A stretch of 64,000 nt of DNA from Acanthaster planci (taxonomy: Eukaryota > Echinodermata > Asteroidea > Valvatida > Acanthasteridae), in contig NW_019091389.1 of NCBI RefSeq assembly GCF_001949145.1, positions 1,341,156 to 1,405,155 on the forward strand, written 5' to 3'. How positions within the stretch are numbered: position 1 is the first letter of the stretch; every line of letters starts with the position of its first letter. The notes under the pieces were generated by a model that was not told the DNA's origin, did not search any database, and saw only the letters and a program-made list of their open reading frames with translations. Positions 24,383 through 36,300 of the stretch are shown in pieces. Made by a program: the position numbers and the translations under genes.

Positions 24383-27300
24383 CTGGTGAAGGACATTCAA
24401 CAGCATGGAATAAATTGAACAAAATAACTATGGAAACCGGAAATGGGACACAATAATGATTGTTGTATGGCGACGCACACAGGATGCATGGCGCTAATCT
24501 AAGAATTTCAGAAAATTCTTCTGCTGAGGTTACTTAACATTCTGAATCTGCTCACTGTTGTGGTTTTTATTTCTCAGTACATTCAGTTTGCAAGGTGTGG
24601 CAGCATGTCAGGTGGGCAGAGTTGTGATGACTCGAGTCAATGACTTGACTCAAGTTGCAATTTTTAGCAACAGTGGGTAAATGAGTTGTCACTGTGAGCA
24701 ATGACTCAACTCAAGGCCCTCATCAGAAGACCCGACTCAGTGAAAGTTAATAAGATTCCACAACATTATGTTACAGTGACTTAACTCAAATGATCATGTC
24801 ACAATGACTAAACTCAAATGGTCATGTCACAATGACTTAACTCAAATGATCATGTCACAATGACTTAACTCAAATCATCATGTTGCAATGACTCAACTTG
24901 ACTTAAGACACAAAAACTGGTGACTTGTTTCAACTCAAGCAGGCAGGATAACAATCCTATCTTCACATACTATTTTGACTTACGGGAAATTTCCTATTTT
25001 AGAATTTTAGTTATTTGAATTGGGAAAAACAGCAAATTTCTCGCACTTTGTCCTCATCTCAACTAACAGAGGTGACCTGTTTTAGTAAGAAAGCAGAAAG
25101 AAAGATGGATGTGACAAAGCTTAGACCTGTGGGAGTAAGAGTGTGGTTTCATACCTTGAAGTTGAGATCGGTGTTCAAAATCCATAGAAACCTAGACTGT
25201 GAGGGGTCACCATTGAGACTTTCAATTACCCATCCAGTTGGTCCATTGAATCCCCTGGGAAGAACAAGACCACGAGGGTTACCATTTTGCTGAATGAGTC
25301 ACCGAGAAGACACTGTGAATACATTCATGTGTGACTTGGGAAACATCTGAGATATAGGCATAATTACAACTGTACTGAAGGGTCTTCCAGAGCTCTGTAT
25401 GGTCAAGTCTATCATCAGCACGCGGCTGAGTATTAGCAACCAACACAGACCCAGACACAACATTCCCATGTGGCGTTACTATGTTTGTTGTCACTTGTAT
25501 TTGACTCATTTTGCACTTCATCATCCACATAATCCTGCAATGAGAAAGTCTGTGTTTGCAAGATAAATTTCAAGGTTGTATGCATGCCTTTCTACAGGTC
25601 AACAGTTCCAAACTGTTCCATGTTGGCNNNNNNNNNNNNNNNNNNNNNNNNNNNNNNNNNNNNNNNNNNNNNNNNNNNNNNNNNNNNNNNNNNNNNNNNN
25701 NNNNNNNNNNNNNNNNNNNNNTGTTCCATATATAAAATACATGCAAGAGAGTGACTGTGGGCACTCGTACATATTTGTGCTGTAAAACCAAAGGAGGGTT
25801 AATTCGTAATCACCCTATAAAGAGATATAAATCAACTTAACATCAAATAAGTCAGACACCCCTATGGCTACTTTTGCAAACACTGTTCCTCCACATAATT
25901 GTCTGCAGAATTCAAACAATGTGATGCATTTAAATATGCTGCTCTTAATTAACATGAAAAACTAACAATAACAATGTCCTTGATGATTCACTTCACGTGA
26001 TACAGTGACATAGTTTGAAGGCTACACAGCACAGGTCAAAGTTTGGTACATTTGGTTGACAAATTGTTGAGTGCTCTGCTTGCCATAAGCATTTCCGCTT
26101 TGAACTGAACTCAGCTAAACCAATGCACATGATCTATTGGTAAGTATTCAGATTCATTAAATTACAGGAATGAGATGACACAGGCAAGGTCATGCTTTAC
26201 ATTCCATGTATGTTAACAAACCAAACTCTACCATTGCTTATTGCTGACCTAGGGGAGGGTGGGGCAAGTGGGTCATCGACTACCCGACGAATCATTATCA
26301 AGGGTCGTCAGAGAATCTTTGGGCAGGGAACCAGACTATGTTCAATATGGCGACCCCCAAAATGGACAGAGCGCATGCATGTAGCACAAGAGGAGTTACT
26401 GGTATTGATGTACTCATGCTGGCCGCGATTATCAACCATGACCTGTGCTGCTAATAAACAGACATCAGTCAAACAGTGTGGGACTTGTCACTTGACACTT
26501 CTTGGCAACCATGGCGAAGGAAACTGATACTGAAGCAGGTTTTTTTATACCGACTTATAAATGCCGACTTAGACATGAAATTTTCAATGGAAATGCATTA
26601 CAGATGATCTGGACTTTTGTCAAAAGGCTGACTTAGACAATATGACGAGTTACGCGATGCCGACTTAGTCGGAGTTTCCTGTATATTTATTTTTCAGAGA
26701 TTAAGCTGAACATAAATTGAGGCCCAAGTGAAAAATATAAATAAACTTGAAAAATAAACTTCAAATCATGATTTAGGATAATAAAAATGCCCAATCCAAG
26801 CAACTCCACACTTACCTTAACATCCCTAAATCCAGAAAGTACCTGACTGGAGGAAAGGTATAGGCATTTTCTATAGAATTTTTTAAATTGAACTCTGGTG
26901 CTTCGAAGACAATTACGATTGCCAATTTCAGTGTTTTATTATTAATTTACTCATTCCAACATTCATTTTGTACTCTTTTGGTGACAAGTTTTAAGGTTTT
27001 ATGATGTGGTCCACTTGCCCCTGGTGTGGGGCTAGTGGTCCACTTTTGCATGAATTTCAAATGAGTTAATATTCATAAGTTTTATTAATGTAATTGATTT
27101 CAGCTGTTTGCAATAAACAAACAAGTGTTTTGGTCATGTTTTAAGAGTAGTTTTATCTTTTTCCTAGATTACTGAATATGGTTAGAATCAAGAATGTGCT
27201 TAAGAGATCCAGTAGCCCCACCTTCCCTTACTCAACTGCTGCAAGTACACAAGTTTCCTTACAGAGTCCATAGTTTTATAACTGTAGGAAGATGCCTACC

Positions 27301-30300
27301 TTAATCGTTAACAATAAAATCTGTATTCCACGGAAGAGTTTGGCAGCTATGCCTTACAATGCTAGTCCAACTAACCTGACATATTTACTGCATGGAGGTT
27401 TCTTGGGATGCTCAACTGCAATGCTGCTACATACATGCACATCTCCTCGTTGCCAGTAGTTACGCACTGCCACAAAGTCCCTACAACGACAATCAAGAAT
27501 GTGGGAGTCATTAGTAGACAGTGGAGAAAATGATGGTAGCTGACGAGAAGGAATGTTACGAAGCACACTCTTCTTAGAGTGGGCAGTAAACCATTTTCTA
27601 TCGAGCTGTATGGAATTCACAGTTCAAGAATCCTCAGAATGAAATACTGCATCAGTGAGGGTAGCAAACAGAAAAGCCTGTCCTATATGTTTACATGTAC
27701 AAGACTCAAAGTTGCTCAACCTTGATTGTAACATGTTTGCCAATATTTTTGTGAGTATGTGCAGTTCTGAAAAGAACCACAGGATTCTTTTCAGAACCCA
27801 TTTCTTTCCAGAATCACAGGTACTCACAAAAAAAGATATTTTTGTATGGTCATTGAAAACCTTAAACACAATAAACTGTAATACAATGTAAATAGTTGAC
27901 ACAAAGTTCTGGTGATGAATTCATGGTATTCCTTTGATATCACCAAGCAGTAAAGTGTTCTGAAAATCAGATACATTTTATAGGCATCGTTTGCAATTAA
28001 AATGAACGCCTGATTACGTCAATCAAAACGGTAAACCTCTAAAAAGGGCGGTTTGTTTAAATGTTTGGGAAAATCTGTAAACGGATTTGGAACTTTTTTC
28101 GTTTAAACGTCCCACCCTTAAATTCCATTTGTCTGGGCAACTTAAGAACTTCGACTTAAAACTTTAAGCAAAGTGCTGATACCAACATAGAATAAATAAC
28201 AACACTGACTGAAAATGTACACTTATCCCTGCTCATCAAGCCCACAAACATTCCTTACACAAAATCAGCTCTCCGGGGAGAACACAGCTTGATGCTGCCA
28301 CATCAGCCACAAACAGTTATTAAAACTCAACAGGTATCTCTGCCCTTACAGGTACCCATTTATACTCCTAGGTGGAGAGAGGCAAGCAGGGAGTAAAGTG
28401 ACTTCCCCAAGGTTACACCATGTAACCAGCAGCTACATTTGCACCCCCAAACCAATGTTCATGAATTACAAACCCTAACCACTGGACCACATGCTTCAAA
28501 CAGCACAGGTGAAAACATTCAGCTTCATACGTACATATTCTTTAGACATACATCTGTGTACTCGTAAAGGGTGTATACAGTCAGTATTTGTGTCACATGA
28601 ATCTCTGTGTTGTCAAACAAAAGCATAAACATATAACATTACCTGCCAGCTACGATATTTCCTGGTCCTCCAGTGCTGACATTATACAAAATATCAGTGT
28701 GGTCATCTATCTGTTGTAAAACCTCACTTTCAAGAACTGTCGGGTTCCAGCTTGGTGCATTCTCAACTTTATCCCAAAGTACATCTACGACTTGCTCTGG
28801 TGGTGATGGTAGTTGGGTCTGATGATTTACACAATACAAAAGAGGAAATTGATAACTTTATAACAGTATAGGAAAGTAACCCTAAGTGAAAGTTGTACAT
28901 GTGTGTATCAGATCAGAGGCGAACTGGCTTTGGCCAAAAACGCAAAATATCACCAGACCGAAATCAGTGTCAGAAATGTGCGCCTGACCACATTCCTTCA
29001 ATGTGATTTCATGCACCTGGTTTATCCCCAAGAACAATGAACCCGCCCCCCCAAAAAATTATATGATTAGGCCTGAGGGGGGAAAATTATAAAAAACTTT
29101 TCCTTCAGTAAAAACTGATTTTCACAAATGTTTTATCAAATTTACTAAGGTGAGGATGAATAGATTTATTCTTGCGTTCATAACACCAACTTAAGGGGGG
29201 AAAAGAATAGGGTAGGCCTAGATGTACATGTCACTGTTACAGCACAGTCCACCGTGGAGTTTCCTAATGTACATCGAGGAATAGTCCCTTGGCTACACTA
29301 TATTCCAAATCATAACTGGGATCAATCTGCAACATCCATTTCTATTTCCAAGAGATTATCATTGCAGTTCACAAACATTAACATGTACCCGCTGCATATG
29401 CAGTGGAGAGTACTTGTCATTGACTTGGTCATGACCAGAAGTGTAAGCTTGAGTTACCAATGCTACTCCCACACACAAATTCTCATACTGCTCGGTTCTT
29501 AATCTTTTATTTTGTCGGAAAAGGCATCGTTTAGTGTTGGCCTGTGGGTGTCTACAGTAGAAATGCTAACTACATTCACAACAGGTGAAAGCCATTAAAC
29601 TAGATTGTGTATGCATTGCCACTGTTTCATTTTTGTTATCACGTTATTGGAATTATTACTTACAAATGAAATTTTGTAGGAAATCTGAAATTGGAATTTC
29701 TTGGGAGATTTTCTGATTTAAAATTGGAAAAGTTTCATCTCTGAGAAAGAGTGCTTGTACTTCAGTTGTTTAGCAGGTAATTTGCAGTACTTATTCATTC
29801 CTGGAAAGTTAATAATGAGTTCTAAACATTTAAATATCATACGCCAGACGTAACAAGGACAGGAACAATTGGACCCTGAATTCACAGAATGACCCAGTTG
29901 GGTTTGAAGAGGAAAAAAGCTCAGACCTTTGTAGTTATGAAATGTTTGGACTGTCTTATTATATAAAACAAGTCTTGGAAAATGGAACATGGTAGGATTA
30001 ACAAACTGCCAGTACATCTAATTCAATGAAGACAGTAATACAAACATTCACAGCTTTTGTACTTAATTGTTATTTCAAACACATCAAATGAAACATTCTA
30101 CAGACACACTTCACACCTCTATTTCCTCTAATTTTCCAAATTTGATACCATTTCACAAATGCAAAACTTCTAGCTTCAGATGGCAGCAGCTAGTAATATG
30201 ACATTACAGCATTAATCATACCTCTAATTTATAGATTTTGCCCTTGATGTTGTCAAATTTGTTGCTTCTGATGATGGCATTAAGTTCAGGCTTCTTCACT

Positions 30301-33300
30301 TCATCATGCCAACCATCTTGTTTGGCCAAAATCCTGTCCAGTAATCGTAGCGACTCCTTCGCCTTCTGAAGGTACTCTTGCTCCTGAATGAGAGACAAGG
30401 TACGAAACAGACAGAAAGTGTGATTGTTAGCATTTTTCTTTAAATGGACTTAGAACTCGAGTATTGAGTTAGGGCAAATAAAATTAACTGAAGATCAGCC
30501 TTGTTTGAGTCAGAAATTATACATAATACAGGAATGGTTACTATTTCAATGCTTTCTAACAAATCACACCACAATGTCAATGTATTGTGAGGAGGATTTA
30601 TGACTTTGTCTTAAATGAACAAAAAATGTTAACACATTGATGACAGAGTACATCATTTTAACGACATGTATTGCTGATCCTTGACTCTAAAATGATCTCC
30701 TGCTTGATATTGAACTGCTACACAATATCAGCTATTTCAAATCTAAATTGAAACCTTCTGATTTTTCTAAGACATTTACATGTAATATGTAAATAAAATA
30801 TCCCCAGTTTTTTTAACTTTCACTCTATGGAACCCAATTTCTAATGGTTCATGGTTAACTGTACAAGGGTGTTACTGAGATAGATGGAGCTTATCAGATG
30901 AAGATAGAACATGCTGCATAGTCAGCGCTGCTCTGATGAGCTGGTTAAGCTGGCTGAAGCAGATACTGGTGAGACTTTTGGTCAAAGGAGGCGCCCAGAG
31001 TAAACACACAGGTTTATGCACATATGCACGGGGAAGATCTAGACCTGATGGCAAACCCGATGAAGTCTACTACATTTTCACTATAAAGACAGCATTAATA
31101 ACAAAAATAGGGCTTCCAATTTCTACAGCTCACAGGGGATTCGCGTTTTTACCTTTAAGGGAAGCATCTTGTAATTTACACCCACAACCATAGTCCATGG
31201 TAAAATTCAGTGTATTTCTCAATATCATACCAACCACTGATGGTTAAACCATTTTCATGTACATGTATGTACATTGGCTGCTATCAGTCGATGTGCGAGA
31301 GCACTCGATCTTTAGGCAATTGTTTAATTTCAGTGCATGATTTATCAATAATTCTGCCATCGGTCAATTGCCTTTTCTTTCTAATTCACAGTTGTAAAAG
31401 AATGTTTAAAAAAAGGGAGGGAAAGTTGGAGATTTCATGCAGAATAGACCAATCGCTAAGTGCGTTTGGGTGATTATTTAGAGCAGCTGAACACCCAATA
31501 GTTTACATGTACATATAGCAAGTTCTAGCATGCTGGTGATCTCACCTCAATGGAAGCGGCAAGATTGACTGAGCTTCCTTGTCGACTATTTGGCAATGAC
31601 TGGAACTCTGATGCATGGGAACGAAGACTTTCACTGTAGTCGGAATCACTCCCTGTTTCTGAAGCTATGTAAAAATGTGCAATGACCAAGAAATTCAAGT
31701 AACTAGCGTGGGCAAGGATAAAAGTAATAAAGTGAAGAAACGTTTGTGTCAAGCAGGCCAATGGTGAATCCCGTTACAGTACCACATTTTGGCATAATAA
31801 TTTTCATCTAATAAGATAAACATACGGAGAAAGCAAATATAGGTAACCCGATTACACAATTAACGAGGGTTCTGAGTCATATTTATGCAGGCCTACTTAT
31901 TTAAACTTATTTATTTTAAAATATCAAAATTTAAAAGTAAACATAAACTCCCAAAATCTGAAAAAAAAATCACTTGAACGGCCTACAAATTTAGGATTTA
32001 CGTGGTACGTAACTGACAGATTAGAAGAGGTGATTTATTTTTCATCATAGAATAATAAGATACGGTTCGGAATTAGCACTGACACCAAAACCCATTATAT
32101 AAATTAACATCTCCTAACACAAATATACATCTTGAAAATAGTTCGCGGTACCCACTGCTTCACCTGACTCGGACCGGCCAGCTGACCCTGGCAAGCTTGG
32201 TGGTCGAGTGGTTAAGACGTATGCATTAGTAAGCAGGAGGTCATGGGTTCGAGTCCCACCCAAGTAAGCTTGTGACTTTTTTCGCAAGCTCTCGAACAAG
32301 CACTGAGCATACAGTGTTTATTAATATATACATTAGGTAAGGGCAAAACCTGTTACATAAATTAATATCTCCCCTATGCAAAAATACATTTTGAAAACCA
32401 TGCTTCAGCTTTCAAAGATAATAAAACAAATAAGCAATTTGTGGGAGCCATAAACAGGCACTGCACCCAAACTGTCACAGCTAACAACAAGAAAACTGTG
32501 AAGATATCAAGCTGAAATTTTACTTCCCTTAATTTTGTATGTCAGAGTGTCGCAACAATTTTTTCAGGCAAATCTGAATTGGGTCACATGGAGGGTGTTT
32601 GGATTGGCATGGACTGACCCAAAGCTTCTTGGCCACAAACACCGTAATCATACTCCCTTTCTGCTGAAGGAGCACTATGGACTGACCCAAAGCTTCTTGG
32701 CCACAAACACCATATTCATGCTCCCTTTTTGCTAAAGGAGCAAATGACATCCAATCCTCTCACCTTGAGAGCCCTCCGGGGAGTAAAATCTGATTGGCTC
32801 AGTGTTGGCGGGAAAAGGTTCAGGTTGTAGCAAAGAAGGTCGTTCTGCTGGAGCATTTTGTTGCCTCTCCAGATTACTAAGATCTGTAGCAAAAAGTGAA
32901 GTACATCTTAAAACAACCAACATTAGATAACATAACATTTTTATATGAATTTTACAATTTCACAGCGATCTTTATTTTTCTCATATAATATGATTTAACA
33001 CTAGTAATGAATATCCCAAGCACTTTACAGGTGACACAGTCGGCATATAAAATTTATCCACTGGAACGTTATTTTTACTGACAATGAAATTACCACAATA
33101 TGAACAAACTTTTTCCTCGGCTTTGCCAACAAGAAGTGGAAAATTCTTTCATTAACAAATTCAGTGTTCACTTAAGAGCCACCACTTTTATCCACGGCCT
33201 GCTCCATGTATGCTATATGTCTGAACTCTTCATAAATTCAATATACAGTGGGTTTCTGTAAAATCCCACATGCTGTAAGTACGGTGTAGAAATCTGCATC

Positions 33301-36300
33301 AATAGTGAAAACATGCAGTACACAAGTTGTCACCGCAATGCTGAAAGGTCCTTTAAACAGAAATGTAATTTTTGAAAATACTCTTAGGGCCTTACTTTGG
33401 GCAAGAAAGAAAGATTTACTCGCAAGAGACTATGTTCCAGACTATTTTATTTGTAAACCTAGTTTTTCAGGGGAAAGTATATTTAAATTTCACCCAAACT
33501 TCTTTCCCAATTTCACATTTAAAAGAATATTTTTTCAATGCAGACATTTTAGAACATTTTTTCTACAAGGACTTTTTGCTCTAATTCAACTGGGGTCTCC
33601 CCCACAATCACTGGGAGTTGCAGGGACATGTAACTAGACAATCTACAAGACGGGGAATGAATACACACCACGCTGGAGCTTCATCTCTCTGGAGATAACC
33701 TGAAAGTCTAGGATCCATGTCTCTATCCATGGAATGATGAAGGAAACAATAGCAATAAGGAAGTCTACAGGGTGTGCCTTTGAGTCCAGAGGCACACAAG
33801 GATTATCATCATGATGCTTGTACTGTTGACAGAAATAAAGAAGGGTTAGAAAATCCATGAGTGTCACTAGTGGGAAAATAAGCCTTCCGCAAGTTAAATT
33901 TGAAAAAAATCTGATACACTGAGTTTTATTAAATTCACGTGAACATAACAAATCTCCCTACTAAAGACACTGTTGCTTTCCTCACATTTCAAGCAAGGTT
34001 TGGCTTACCGGTAGTTACATAAGAGATGCCTTGCACAAATACACTGCTTTCAATGAATAAGAAAGACACGTACAGGAAATAAGGACTGTAAGATTTGTAC
34101 TCACCTCAAAATCATACAAGAAGACTTTTGTAATCAAAAATATGCATGATAGACTGGTGGTCAACTAATTAGCAAGAAACAAGAGAAACATTTCAGTTAC
34201 AGTTAACCCTATTTCCCCTTAGGTACAGAAGCAATGCAGTCCCATTACACTTACACAAAAAGAATAAAACCCTTTCACTTTGAGTGCAAACTTTCATTTT
34301 GTATCACTACACAACTGTAGCACTGCCCCCCATCATCAAATCTACCAATTGTGCTAGGGACAATCCTGATCAGCATCCAACTGAAGTTGAGGGCTGGACT
34401 AAACAAGCAGCATGTCTTTGTGCATGTGCTGAATCAAAATTACAAAGTCCACATGGCACACTGTATGCAGCTACAACTTGGACTGACCACCACGTGATCT
34501 GCTAAGTAGCGATGGGAAAAGGGAAAATTGCACTTTCACAGGACCTCCCAATGGTGAAAGTACTTTTTCATTTTAAAATAAAAATTCAAAATCCTCCTTC
34601 AATTTGCAAAGACAGAGCACAAGCATGTAAAAATTGCCACAATGCATGAAAAAGATCTAGGATTCTGGTTGTCACTTTCTCCCTGAAGATAGTGCAGGAC
34701 AGAGAATCCCATTGCAGGTACATGTACAGGCTTGGACCTTGTTTTCGATGCCCTATCACAGGTCCATTATCCTTGACCAAATTCCTCAGGGAAACGGTGA
34801 TTGGTAATGGCTATGATGAGTCTAAGAAATTTCAGTTCATAACATAAACTGTTCAGCCCCATGGGTGAAAACTCACAGCAACGGTCCACCATCTCTTGCT
34901 GCGGAACAGTGCATATGCCAAAAGCAGAATGACGCATCGAAAGGCTGCAACAACTGGAAAATCAAAGAGTGACGTTCTTACAGTGTACTTCAACACCTCA
35001 CACGTCAGACTGGCTGTTACATTCGAGTTTGTAAGCTACAGAAGAAAATAAACATAAAGAGATTTGTAACTGCAAATGATGTAATTCCATTTGGCAGAAA
35101 GAAGACAGTCAATGAGGCAGGTGCTGGCAAATTGTGGGGTCCTAGGTCCTTTTGCACAAGCAACCCTGTCAACCTTGACAACAGGGACAGAGAAAGATAT
35201 GGTACGTTTACATGTGAAGCAGTGAAGCAGCCTTTGAGAGTAATGTGCACAATAGACCTTTAACATGATCATGTCACAGTTTGATTACTTTCCTATGGTA
35301 GTAAGGTGAAATACAATCCATCAAGCTGTCCCAGGGAAGGATTATGCTACTTTGTTTCAGGCCTATTTGAACATTAACATCAAAGAATGCAAAAAGAGCA
35401 TTAAAAGCCTTGTTCCAAAGGAATTAAATTGATAAAGAATGTAATACTTTCACAAGAGAAACTTGCTATGAAGAAATTACCTTTACAATTGGCAGGGCTG
35501 TATATGCAGTCAATATCTTTGCAATCTTGACTGGTTAGTTTATGTATACATGTACCATACAAGGACCACGCTTAGGTTACAAAGCCAATTCTCTTTTCTT
35601 CCAATTTGGACTTACTTTGTCCTCACATTCTTTCCTGCCGTTAAACTTTGGCAAAGGACATTGTGATGATTTGCGTTATTTTTACTGACATGCAGTGCAT
35701 GTGTGCTTTGCACAATTTTGTAAAACAATACCGCACATAACATATAACAAAAAATAACTTCTGGCAGCCATTAAGGAAAGTTACCCCAACGTTGCCAAGT
35801 ATCTTCATGAATGATTCTGATATCTCATCCACTCCTATCCACCCCGAGCTGAAGTGCACCCCCCAATCGGCAAAAGAAAGACAGGTGGTTAAAAAGCGGG
35901 ATCTTGCATGCATTCTGAGTGTACGCAAAGACCATATATACCAGAATAAATTAGTAACACACACTCAACACGCTCTGTGTCTAACGTGCATATACTTACA
36001 CGCCTAATAGTGTGTCTATGCGGTTATCAAAAAAACAAGCCCTCTTTTGTTCCATTCAGAGCGGATTGGGACCTCAAGCTGTATGTAGATTTTAGTGCTG
36101 GGTAAATTTTTGGATTGTTCAGCGTAGTGATCGAATTAGTACATTTAATCAGAGATGCCAAATTTTTAAAATGAAAGTGTAATCCCATCGCACTTCCAGT
36201 TCCAGTTTCCCAACCGACCCGAATTTTTCGGCGCAGCCATAAGAATTTTTTATCGGCAAATTAAAAAAAAGTTTCAAAAAATCCTACCGTCTCTTTTTTC

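Noticed and set aside
32114-32299. Minus-strand peptide containing GTRTHDLLLTNAYVL.
   Set aside because: It is the antisense translation of the tRNA-like SINE head; such peptides are known annotation artefacts.
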